Of a stretch of DNA of 64,000 nucleotides, positions 41,646-49,829 are shown in pieces. The stretch comes from Roseateles sp049532965 (GTDB lineage Bacteria; Pseudomonadota; Gammaproteobacteria; Burkholderiales; Burkholderiaceae_C): assembly GCF_049532965.1 (NCBI RefSeq), contig NZ_CP186694.1, forward strand, positions 1,302,001 to 1,366,000. The letters are read 5' to 3'. The position numbers and the translations under genes were made by a program. Position 1 is the stretch's first letter; every line of letters begins with the position of its first letter. Below the pieces are notes generated by a model, which was not told the origin of the DNA, did not search any database, and saw only the letters and a list, made by a program, of their open reading frames with translations.

Positions 41646-41900
41646 ATGGACCCCTCGCATCGAGACGACCTGCCCTCGTTCTGGAAATCGCCTGCCGGTT
41701 TGGCGCTGTTGGTGGCTGTCGCCGTCGGCGGCTTCTACCTCGTGACCGAGCACACGGCGCACCTCTTCGGCTTGCTGCCCTACCTCTTCCTCCTCGCTTG
41801 TCCTCTGATGCACGTGTTCATGCACCGCGGTCACGGCCAGCACGGCCACGACCAGCACCGTCAACCGGGGAGCAGCGACGATGACCAGCGCCAGCAGTGA
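41646..41900 (+). CDS. DUF2933 small membrane protein
   Basis: An 84-residue protein started at the ATG preceded by AAGGAG. Two hydrophobic segments (about 16-32 and 38-54) are followed by a His-rich tail (HVFMHRGHGQHGHDQHRQ), which fits metal binding. DUF2933 proteins usually sit in copper/silver resistance loci. It overlaps the next gene by 20 bases. Confidence 0.85.
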   Translation: MDPSHRDDLPSFWKSPAGLALLVAVAVGGFYLVTEHTAHLFGLLPYLFLLACPLMHVFMHRGHGQHGHDQHRQPGSSDDDQRQQ

Positions 41901-42546
41901 CTACGGCATGTGGGGCTTGGTGGTCCTCAACTCCGTCATCTTCATCGGGTTTGCCTTCAGCTTCTTCAAGCCGGTGAACCTGCGCGACTGGCGCAGCTTC
42001 GGTGCCTACAGCGCGTTCATCGTGGCGCTGTTCGCGGAGATGTACGGCTTCCCGCTCACCATCTACCTGCTGTCGGGTTGGCTGGGCTCCAGGTTTCCAG
42101 GCGTGAACCTGTTTGGGCACGACGCAGGCCACCTGTGGTGGCTCGTCACAGGCCAGGACGGCAATCCACACTTTGGCGCGCTGCACCTGCTGAGCTTCGC
42201 GTTCCTGCTCGCCGGGTTCACGCTGTTGTCGAAGGCATGGCACGTCCTGTACCACGCTCAGCGTCGCCATCAACTGGCAACGGCTGGCCCCTACCGCTAC
42301 GTGCGCCACCCGCAGTACATCGGGTTCGTGGCCATCATGTTCGGCTTCCTGCTCCAGTGGCCGACGCTGCTGACACTGGTGATGTTCCCCGTGCTCATGC
42401 TGATGTATGTGCGCCTGGCCATCGCCGAGGAGCGCGACTCCGAGAAGGCCTTCGGCGACGCCTGGCGGCAGTACGCCGCCACGACCCCTCGCTTCATCCC
42501 GCGCTTCGGAAAGGCAGGCCGTGCACGGGCAGTCCGCAGCCGCTAA
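41881..42546 (+). CDS. Isoprenylcysteine carboxylmethyltransferase-like membrane protein
   Basis: A 221-residue protein with about five membrane helices and the C-terminal ICMT/NnrU signature: GPYRYVRHPQYIGF, EERDSEKAFGDAWRQYAATTPRFIP. Such proteins use SAM to methylate membrane substrates. The bacterial versions have unknown targets but recur in metal-resistance operons beside DUF2933 and P-type ATPase genes, exactly as here. Confidence 0.88.
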   Translation: MTSASSDYGMWGLVVLNSVIFIGFAFSFFKPVNLRDWRSFGAYSAFIVALFAEMYGFPLTIYLLSGWLGSRFPGVNLFGHDAGHLWWLVTGQDGNPHFGALHLLSFAFLLAGFTLLSKAWHVLYHAQRRHQLATAGPYRYVRHPQYIGFVAIMFGFLLQWPTLLTLVMFPVLMLMYVRLAIAEERDSEKAFGDAWRQYAATTPRFIPRFGKAGRARAVRSR

Positions 42547-42689
42547 GGGCGCGGAACTGGCCTCAGGCCTATGCTTGGCTTGCTCGGCCGCGCTCGTCCT
42601 TTGGCTCGTCTTCGCTCTCGCCACTGCTCGTTAGCGCGCCCCTTGTCTTCCGACGAGGGGAATGTCGACACTGCAAAACGGAGGGCGCG

Positions 42690-44840
42690 ATGCCGACCAG
42701 CCACCATGAGGGTCACCAGAACCAAGTCGAGTACACCTGCCCGATGCACCCCCAGGTGCGGCAGATGGGTCCGGGAAGCTGCCCCATTTGCGGCATGGCG
42801 CTGGAGCCGGTGCTCGCGACCGAAGAGCAAGGCGAAAGCCCCGAACTGCTCGACATGACGCGGCGGTTCTGGGTGGGAACGGCGCTGACCGTGCCGGTGT
42901 TCGCGCTGGAGATGGGCGGTCATTTGACCAACCTGAACCACCTGCTCGGGCAGCAGCTGTCGAACTGGATACAGCTCCTCCTGGGAACGCCGGTAGTCCT
43001 CTGGGCAGGATGGCCCTTCTTCGTACGCGCCGTGGCGTCGGTGAAGCACCGCAGCCTCAACATGTTCTCGCTCATCGCACTGGGTACGGGCGCGGCGTGG
43101 CTCTACAGCATCGTCGGGACGGTTGCGCCGCAACTCTTCCCTGCGGAGCTGCGGCTGGCCGATGGCGCGGTGCAAATCTACTTCGAGGCGGCCGCAGTGA
43201 TCACGGTGCTGGTGCTGCTAGGCCAGGTTCTCGAGCTTCGGGCGCGGGAAAAGACCTCCGGAGCCATCAAGGCACTCCTGGGCCTGGCACCGAAGACGGC
43301 CGTGAAGGTCACAGGCCAAGGCAACGACGAGACAGTCCAGGTCGACAGCATCCAGGTTGGTGACCTCCTGCGCGTTCGACCGGGCGAGAAGGTTCCGGTC
43401 GATGGCGAGCTCACCGAGGGCAAAGGCAACGTCGACGAGTCGATGGTGACAGGCGAACCCATTCCGGTAGCCAAGGCGGTGGGTTCGAAGGTGACCGCCG
43501 GGACGATGAACCAGACAGGTGGCTTCGTGATGCGTGCCGAGAAGGTGGGTGCAGACACCCTGCTTTCGCAGATCGTGCACATGGTCGCAGCTGCCCAGCG
43601 CAGTCGGGCGCCTATCCAGCGGATGGCTGACCAGGTGGCCGGTTGGTTCGTGCCCGTGGTCATCGTCGTGGCTGCGCTGACCTTCGTCGCCTGGCTCGTG
43701 TGGGGCCCGTCGCCAGCGTTCAGCTACGCGCTCATCACTGCGGTGGCGGTGCTCATCATCGCCTGTCCCTGTGCGCTTGGCCTGGCCACGCCAATGTCCA
43801 TCATGGTTGGCGTCGGCAAGGGCGCGCAGCACGGCGTGCTGATCCGCGACGCTGAAGCGCTGGAGAAGATGGAGAAGGTCGACACGCTCGTGGTCGACAA
43901 AACGGGCACCTTGACGGAAGGACGGCCGAAGGTTGTCCATATTGAGCCGGCGTCTGGCTTCTCCGCCGACGACGTTCTTCAGAAGCTCGCAAGCGTCGAG
44001 CGAGCCAGCGAACATCCGTTGGCCATGGCCATCGTGATGGATGCGCAAGAGCGCAAACTTGTGCCGGCACCGGTCAGCGACTTCGACTCCCCGGTCGGCA
44101 AGGGCGTCATTGGCACGGTCGATGGACAAGTCATCGTCTCAGGCAGCGCCAAGTTCTTGTCGGAGCACGGCATCGCGACGGAGAGCCTTGCGGCGGCAGC
44201 TGAAGCACAACGTCGGAAGGCCGCAACGGTGATCTTCGTGGGCATCGGCGGAGCGCTCGCCGGGTTTGTTGCGATTGCGGACCCCATCAAGGCGACGACT
44301 CCTCAGGCATTGAAGGCGCTGCGGGCGGCCGGCGTTCGCGTGGTGATGTTGACGGGCGATGGGAAGACGACTGCCGAGGCCGTGGGCCGGGAGCTTGGCA
44401 TCGACGAGGTCGTGGCCGAGGTGTTCCCTGAAGACAAGGCTGCGGTGGTCAAGCGCCTGCAGGAGGAAGGCCGTGTCGTTGCGATGGCCGGCGACGGCGT
44501 CAACGATGCACCGGCACTTGCCCAAGCCACCGTCGGCGTCGCCATGGGCACCGGCACCGACGTCGCGATGGAGAGCTCGGGCATCACGTTGCTCAAGGGC
44601 GACCTCATGGGCATCGTTCGCGCAAGGACCTTGTCGCATGCCACCATGAGGAACATTCGCCAGAACCTGTTCCTTTCGTTCGCCTATAACGTCGCAGGGA
44701 TACCGCTTGCTGCGGGTGTTCTGTACCCCTTCTTCGGACTGCTGCTTTCGCCGGTGGTTGCGGCCGCAGCCATGGCGCTTTCGTCGGTGAGCGTCATCGG
44801 CAATGCACTGCGGTTGCGCTCAGTGAGGGTGGCGCCATGA
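42690..44840 (+). CDS. copA: Copper-translocating P1B-1-type ATPase
   Basis: A 716-residue P-type ATPase from the ATG after GGAGGGCG. In place of an HMA domain it begins with a heavy-metal-binding domain, YTCPMHPQVRQMGPGSCPICGM (about residues 14-36). Eight membrane helices carry the ion-site IACPCALGLATP; the actuator loop has VTGEPIPV; the phosphorylation site is VVDKTGTLTEG (Asp about 403); the ATP-site has SEHPLAMA and the hinge GDGVNDAPAL. The last helix has MALSSVSVIGNALRL, the MxxSS of Cu+/Ag+ pumps. It exports cytoplasmic Cu(I) or Ag(I) to the periplasm and is the end of a three-gene metal module. Confidence 0.95.
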   Translation: MPTSHHEGHQNQVEYTCPMHPQVRQMGPGSCPICGMALEPVLATEEQGESPELLDMTRRFWVGTALTVPVFALEMGGHLTNLNHLLGQQLSNWIQLLLGTPVVLWAGWPFFVRAVASVKHRSLNMFSLIALGTGAAWLYSIVGTVAPQLFPAELRLADGAVQIYFEAAAVITVLVLLGQVLELRAREKTSGAIKALLGLAPKTAVKVTGQGNDETVQVDSIQVGDLLRVRPGEKVPVDGELTEGKGNVDESMVTGEPIPVAKAVGSKVTAGTMNQTGGFVMRAEKVGADTLLSQIVHMVAAAQRSRAPIQRMADQVAGWFVPVVIVVAALTFVAWLVWGPSPAFSYALITAVAVLIIACPCALGLATPMSIMVGVGKGAQHGVLIRDAEALEKMEKVDTLVVDKTGTLTEGRPKVVHIEPASGFSADDVLQKLASVERASEHPLAMAIVMDAQERKLVPAPVSDFDSPVGKGVIGTVDGQVIVSGSAKFLSEHGIATESLAAAAEAQRRKAATVIFVGIGGALAGFVAIADPIKATTPQALKALRAAGVRVVMLTGDGKTTAEAVGRELGIDEVVAEVFPEDKAAVVKRLQEEGRVVAMAGDGVNDAPALAQATVGVAMGTGTDVAMESSGITLLKGDLMGIVRARTLSHATMRNIRQNLFLSFAYNVAGIPLAAGVLYPFFGLLLSPVVAAAAMALSSVSVIGNALRLRSVRVAP

Positions 44841-44954
44841 CGGCCTGATCGATCAGCCCGAGCACGCCGCCCCATTCCCGTTGTAGCTCCGTTACCTCAT
44901 GTAGCGAATTGCCGGGCCACTTTATTCATTGCCCGAACTATCATCGCGCCGCGT

Positions 44955-44972
44955 TGATTTACCGTTAAATCA
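44955..44972. promoter_or_regulatory. 18-bp palindromic operator candidate upstream of the GH74 gene
   Basis: TGATTTACCGTTAAATCA is a 7-bp perfect inverted repeat with a 4-bp spacer, AT-rich in otherwise GC-rich DNA, 129 bases upstream of the GH74 start. It has the size of a dimeric repressor site and may control the polysaccharide cluster. No regulator gene is adjacent. Confidence 0.4.
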
Positions 44973-45101
44973 TCGCAACCACGCTTCAACGGCGAGGCGT
45001 GGGCGGTGCTCGCTCCTCCTCCTTCCGGAGGGCGCGGCAGCTCTTCAAAACGCCTGACCGGAGGAGACAACCGGCCAGGCCCTTCCCGGAAAGGCAGAAC
45101 C

Positions 45102-47636
45102 ATGAGACTGCAACTGAGCGCCCTGATGCTCGCCCTTGGGGCTGGCGCGGGCCTGTCCGCCATCGCCCAGACCTGTCAGCCGACGGCGATCACGCCCTAC
45201 ATCAACGTCGACGGCCAGTGGACGCGCACCGCCTCCGCCACGATCAAGACCGGCGCCTCCGCGATCCTCGGCCCGCAGCCGGTGTCCGGCGGCACCTGGA
45301 GCTGGAGCGGCTGCGGCACCGTCGGCGCCTCGCGCGAGCAGACCATTCAGCCGGCCGGCGCCTGCACCGCGACAGCCACCTACACCAACAGCTGTGGCGC
45401 CAAGACGCAGCAGGCGTTCTCCATCAATGTCGGTACCTGGGCGAGCGCGAAGTTCGGCGGCGGCGGCTATGTCACCGGCCTGATCTTCCATCCCACCACC
45501 AAGGACCTGCTGTACGCGCGCACCGACGTCGGCGGCGCCTATCGCTGGGACGCCTCCTCGTCCTCGTGGATCCCCATCAACGACGGCTTCACCGCCGCCG
45601 AGGGCTTCCACCATGGCGTCGAGAGCATCGCGCTGGATCCCACCAACGACCAGCGCGTCTACATGGTGACGGGGATGTCGGCGTCGGCGGACCCCACCGC
45701 GCGGCTGTACATCTCGACCAACCGCGGCGGCACCTGGACCTCCGTCAACCTGCCGTTCTCGGCGGGCGGCAACAACAACGGGCGGGCCATCGGCGAGCGG
45801 CTCTCGGTCGACCCCAACAATCCGTCGATCCTGTTCTACGGTTCGCGCACGGCCGGCTTGTGGAAGAGCGCGGACTCGGGTCGCACCTGGGCCCAGGTGA
45901 CCTCGCTGTCCTCGACGAAACTGACGGCTGACCAAATCAACGCGCTGGGCGGCCAGGTCATGGGCGTCGAGATGCTGATGTTCGACACCTCGACCAAGGG
46001 CAGCGGCTCGGCGACGGCGGTCCTGTGGGCCGCCATTGCGCCCGATTACGTCAACGCGGCCGGCCTGAGCTCCAACCTCTACAAGTCGGTCAACGGTGGC
46101 GCCTCCTGGACGCCGGTCTCGACGCCCATCTCCGGCTATCACATCCCGCACATGGTGCGCGCGGCCGATGGCACCTTCTACGTGCTGTTCACCAAAGGCG
46201 CCGGCCCCGGCGACCCCGGGCCCGGCCGCCTCTATCGATTCGACGGCAGCAACGGCAGCAACTGGACCCTGCTCAACAGCAACGACTCCGCGGGCTACGG
46301 CGGCCTGTCCGTTGTCGGCACCGGATCGACCGCGCGCATCGCGCTGGGCGTGAGCGGCACCTGGGGCAACTACAGCGGGCAGCAGATCATCCAGCTGTCC
46401 GACGACGGCGGCCGGAACTGGCGCGAGATCGCCGCCACGATGCCACACACGCCGGCCGACGACGGCTTCTCCGGCTGGATCGACGATGTCGAGATCGATC
46501 CGGCCAATCGGGACCGCGTCCTGCATGTCACCGGCGGCGGCGTCTGGGAAACGAGGAACGCCTCGTCGTCGACGCCGAGCTGGAACTTCTCGGTCAACGG
46601 CCTGGAGGAAACCTGCACGCTGAGTCTCGCCACTCCGCCGGCTGGCGCCTCCTACACGCTGATCAACAGCTCCGGCGACGTCGGCACCTGGGTCCACACC
46701 GACCTGGCGACAAAGCCGACCTTGAGCCCCTACAAGCAGTGGAGCAACGGCAACTCCGCCGACATGGCGTGGTCCGACCCCAACTACATTGCCACGGCCA
46801 ACGTCACCAGCATGTCCACCAGCCACACCGGCACCGGCTACTGGTCCGGCGACGGCGGCAGGAGCTGGGCGGCGTTCGCCAGGCTCCCCGCAGGCGCGGT
46901 GGCCAACACCAACCATGCGTCCAACCTCGCTGTCCCCGCTCGCAATCGCGTGGTGTGGGCGCCGGCCGATTCGGTGCCTTCCTACACCACCGACAACGGC
47001 GCGAACTGGACCGCCACCAACCTGCCGGCGCTCGCGAGCGTCGGGATCCCGCGCAGCTACCGGATGGTCGCGGACCGCAAGAACCCGAACAAGGTCTACG
47101 CCTACGACTCGGGCGGCGCCTGGTGGACCTACACGCAGGCGAAGGTCTATGTCTCGACGGACGGTGGTCGCAACTTCACGCTGAGCCAGGGCTCGGTGTC
47201 GGCCAACATGCGCTTCGCGCCGTGGGGCTCCTCGTCGATGGCGGTGAATCCCAATGTCGAAGGTGACCTCTGGGTGGCCGACGGCCTGGCGCTCTACCAC
47301 TCGGTGGACTCGGGCGCGACCTGGACCAAGCTGAACCACTTCTCGTCCATCTGGAATGGCCGCCAGGACTGGTTCGGGCCTGAAGTGGCAGGCGCCAGCA
47401 TCGTCGCGCTGGGCAAGGCGAAGCCCGGCGCCAGCTACTCCGCCGCCGTGTACGTGATCGGCGTGATCAACGGTGTGTGGGGCGTGTGGCGCTCGGACGA
47501 CGGCGGCAACAGCTGGACCCGGCACAACGACGACGCCCACCAGTACGCCGGCCTGGGCGTGATGGCCGCGGACCAGGGCCGCTACGGTCGGGTCTATGCG
47601 GGTGGCAGCTGCCGGGGGGTGGTGTACAGCAACTGA
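45102..47636 (+). CDS. GH74 xyloglucanase (endo-beta-1,4-glucanase), secreted
   Basis: An 844-residue exported enzyme started at MRLQLSALMLALGAG, after GGAAAGG; the signal peptide ends near SAIAQ. Residues ~25-110 form a cysteine-containing Ig-like/carbohydrate-associated domain. The GH74 tandem beta-propellers follow, with BNR-type repeats (SADSGRTW, SDDGGRNW, STDGGRNF, SVDSGATW). The two catalytic aspartates are in LYARTDVGGAYRWD (Asp142) and GWIDDVEIDP (about 460). GH74 enzymes cut the backbone of xyloglucan with inversion. It is followed by terminator-like hairpins and by a GH97 gene. Confidence 0.93.
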   Translation: MRLQLSALMLALGAGAGLSAIAQTCQPTAITPYINVDGQWTRTASATIKTGASAILGPQPVSGGTWSWSGCGTVGASREQTIQPAGACTATATYTNSCGAKTQQAFSINVGTWASAKFGGGGYVTGLIFHPTTKDLLYARTDVGGAYRWDASSSSWIPINDGFTAAEGFHHGVESIALDPTNDQRVYMVTGMSASADPTARLYISTNRGGTWTSVNLPFSAGGNNNGRAIGERLSVDPNNPSILFYGSRTAGLWKSADSGRTWAQVTSLSSTKLTADQINALGGQVMGVEMLMFDTSTKGSGSATAVLWAAIAPDYVNAAGLSSNLYKSVNGGASWTPVSTPISGYHIPHMVRAADGTFYVLFTKGAGPGDPGPGRLYRFDGSNGSNWTLLNSNDSAGYGGLSVVGTGSTARIALGVSGTWGNYSGQQIIQLSDDGGRNWREIAATMPHTPADDGFSGWIDDVEIDPANRDRVLHVTGGGVWETRNASSSTPSWNFSVNGLEETCTLSLATPPAGASYTLINSSGDVGTWVHTDLATKPTLSPYKQWSNGNSADMAWSDPNYIATANVTSMSTSHTGTGYWSGDGGRSWAAFARLPAGAVANTNHASNLAVPARNRVVWAPADSVPSYTTDNGANWTATNLPALASVGIPRSYRMVADRKNPNKVYAYDSGGAWWTYTQAKVYVSTDGGRNFTLSQGSVSANMRFAPWGSSSMAVNPNVEGDLWVADGLALYHSVDSGATWTKLNHFSSIWNGRQDWFGPEVAGASIVALGKAKPGASYSAAVYVIGVINGVWGVWRSDDGGNSWTRHNDDAHQYAGLGVMAADQGRYGRVYAGGSCRGVVYSN

Positions 47637-47647
47637 CCGGCGACCAC

Positions 47648-47670
47648 GGCGGGGCCAGGCCCCGCCCTTT
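47648..47670 (+). terminator. Rho-independent terminator after the GH74 gene
   Basis: A GC-rich stem (GGCGGGGCC/GGCCCCGCC, tight loop) begins 11 bases after the stop and is followed by CTTTCG. The short T-run makes it moderate. Confidence 0.55.
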
Positions 47671-47696
47671 CGTGCAAGACCCGTCTCTGGTCTCTG

Positions 47697-47731
47697 GAGG
47701 CCGCACCCATCTGTTGGGCGCGGCCTCGTTT
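47697..47731 (+). terminator. Second hairpin between GH74 and GH97 genes
   Basis: GAGGCCGC and GCGGCCTC pair around a 15-nt loop with an inner ACCC/GGGC, followed by GTTTC. It may back up the previous hairpin or act on the GH97 leader. Confidence 0.4.
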
Positions 47732-47772
47732 CACGTTCATCTCCGGCGAATCGCCGACCAAAACGCAAACAC

Positions 47773-49680
47773 ATGAGAACCCTGCTCCACATCGCCCTGC
47801 CCCTGCTCGCCCTGGCCGCGTCGTCCGCGCACGCGGCCGATGCGGTGATCGCCTCTCCGGACGGGCGCGTCACGCTGCGCATCGCCGAGGACGGCAGCAA
47901 CTTCAGCGTCAGCCGCCGCGGCGAGGTCGTGATCGCGCCCTCGCCACTGGGGCTCGACCTCGACGGCCAGCCTCCCTTCGGCCCCTTGGCGCTGACCTCG
48001 CGCCAGGACAGGTCGGAGGACCGCGTCATCCCCCTGGTGGCCACCAAGGCGGCCTCGGCGCGAGACCACTACCGCGCGGCCACGCTGGGCTTCCGCGACG
48101 CCACCGGCCGCAGCCTCTTCATCGAGGCCCGCGCCTATGACGACGGGGTCGCCTTCCGCTATCGGCTGGACACCCCCGGGCCGGTGGCGCTCCGGGGCGA
48201 GCGCACCGCCTTCGTGCCGGCCGGCGACCCCTCCTGCCTGGTCACGCCGCTCGACTACGGCGCCCATGAGATGCTCTTCGAGCGGTTGCGGATCTCTCAG
48301 CTCAAGACCGATGCGGGCTACGACCTGCCGGTGGTCTGTGCCACGCCCAGCGGTCGCACGCATTACGCGATCACGCAGGCCCACCTCGAGGGCTACACCG
48401 GTTCGTCGCTGTGGCGGGACGGCGCCGCGCTGCGCGTGCGACTGTCCGCGGTCCCCAAGCGCGAAGGGCCGGCCTACCGCTCGACGGCCGGACTGACGAC
48501 GGCCTGGCGCGTCGTCATGATGGCCGACCGCGCGGGCACGCTGATCGAGTCGCCGCTGGTGGGCAACCTCAATCCGCCGCCGCAGGGCGACTTCAGCTGG
48601 GTCAAGGCCGGCAAGGCGTCCTGGGACTGGTGGTCGGGCCCGCTGGAGGGCGTCAAGCCGGATCTGGCGGCCTACAAGCGATTCATCGACTTCGCGGCCG
48701 AATCGGGCTTCCCCTACCACCTGATGGACGCCGGCTGGGCCTTTGGCACGGGCCCGTGCTGCGATGCCCTGCCCGGCACCGACATCACGCGTCCCGCCGA
48801 CGGCATCGACATGCCGGCGCTGGTCCGCTACGCCGCCGACAAAGGCGTGGGCCTGCTGCTCTGGGTGCATTGGGAGCATCTCTCCCCCCGCATGGACGAG
48901 GTCCTCGACACCTATGCGCGCTGGGGCATCAAGGGCATCAAGGTCGACTTCATGAATCGCGATGACCAGGACATGGTGGCCTTCTACCAGCGCGTGGCCG
49001 CGGCCACGGCCAAGCGACACATGCTGCTGGACCTGCACGGCGCCTATGTGCCGGCGGGCCTGCAGCGGACCTTCCCCAACTTCATCACCCAGGAAGGCGT
49101 GCTCGGTGCCGAATGGAACAAGATGGACCGCCGCATCACGCCGCAGCACAACCTGATGCTGCCCTACACCCGGATGCTCACCGGCCCGCTGGACTACACG
49201 CCCGGCGGCTTCCGCAACGCCACGCCCGAGAGCTTCGAGGTGCGCGCCGTCATGCCGCAGACCCAGACGACGCGCGGGCAGGCGCTGGCCATGTACGTCG
49301 TGTACGACAGCCCGCTGCAGATGGTCTCCGACGACCCGTCCAACTACCGCGGCGAGCCGGGCTTCGACTTCATCCGCCGCGTGCCGGCGGCCTGGGACGA
49401 GACCCGCTTCATCGACGGCGAACCCGGCCGGAACATCGTGCTGGCGCGCCGCAGCGGCAAGGCGTGGTTCATCGGCGCGATGACGGCCGACCAGGCGCGG
49501 ACCGAGGCGGTGCCCCTCAAGTTCTTGCCTTCCGGGCGCTGGCGCGCCACGATCTGGCAGGACGGCGAGGTGGTGCGCGAGGTGCGTCGCACGACGCGGG
49601 ACGTGACCCGCCAGGACGTGCTGAGGCTCCCGCTTGCCGCGGCGGGCGGCGCCGCGGTGCTGCTGGAGCCGGCGCCCTGA
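47773..49680 (+). CDS. GH97 glycoside hydrolase (alpha-galactosidase/alpha-glucosidase), exported
   Basis: A 635-residue enzyme with signal peptide (LLALAASSAHAADA), an N-terminal beta-super-sandwich (about 25-260), a (beta/alpha)8 barrel (about 265-540) and a C-terminal beta domain. Barrel marks include ASWDWWSGPLEG, PYHLMDAGWAFG, LLLWVHWEHL and IKGIKVDFMNRDDQDM (Asp near 391). An Asp at that place is the nucleophile of the retaining, alpha-galactosidase-type subgroup, whereas SusB-type inverting members use Glu at other positions. The start has no strong ribosome site. It likely trims side chains of the polysaccharide attacked by the GH74 enzyme. Confidence 0.9.
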   Translation: MRTLLHIALPLLALAASSAHAADAVIASPDGRVTLRIAEDGSNFSVSRRGEVVIAPSPLGLDLDGQPPFGPLALTSRQDRSEDRVIPLVATKAASARDHYRAATLGFRDATGRSLFIEARAYDDGVAFRYRLDTPGPVALRGERTAFVPAGDPSCLVTPLDYGAHEMLFERLRISQLKTDAGYDLPVVCATPSGRTHYAITQAHLEGYTGSSLWRDGAALRVRLSAVPKREGPAYRSTAGLTTAWRVVMMADRAGTLIESPLVGNLNPPPQGDFSWVKAGKASWDWWSGPLEGVKPDLAAYKRFIDFAAESGFPYHLMDAGWAFGTGPCCDALPGTDITRPADGIDMPALVRYAADKGVGLLLWVHWEHLSPRMDEVLDTYARWGIKGIKVDFMNRDDQDMVAFYQRVAAATAKRHMLLDLHGAYVPAGLQRTFPNFITQEGVLGAEWNKMDRRITPQHNLMLPYTRMLTGPLDYTPGGFRNATPESFEVRAVMPQTQTTRGQALAMYVVYDSPLQMVSDDPSNYRGEPGFDFIRRVPAAWDETRFIDGEPGRNIVLARRSGKAWFIGAMTADQARTEAVPLKFLPSGRWRATIWQDGEVVREVRRTTRDVTRQDVLRLPLAAAGGAAVLLEPAP

Positions 49681-49829
49681 GCGCCCGACGAACCCCGCCC
49701 ATCGCTGTTACCGAGTGTTGAAGAGCGGCATTTCGCCTCGCTTGTCCAATGAACGTGGCGCGCAGTGAGGACGGCGTGTCGCATTCGCAGTACGGTCGTG
49801 TGATGTCGAGAAAGAACCAGGAAGTAAAG

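Noticed and set aside
41910..42689. N-terminal extension of the copper ATPase frame back to 41910
   Set aside because: The extension overlaps the methyltransferase-like gene; the ATG at 42690 has a good ribosome site and begins the metal-binding domain.
45045..48047. A 1000-codon open frame on the minus strand opposite the GH74/GH97 genes
   Set aside because: It is Arg/Gly/Val/Ala-rich with no domain, and lies exactly opposite two clear glycoside hydrolase genes; such frames are usual in GC-rich DNA.
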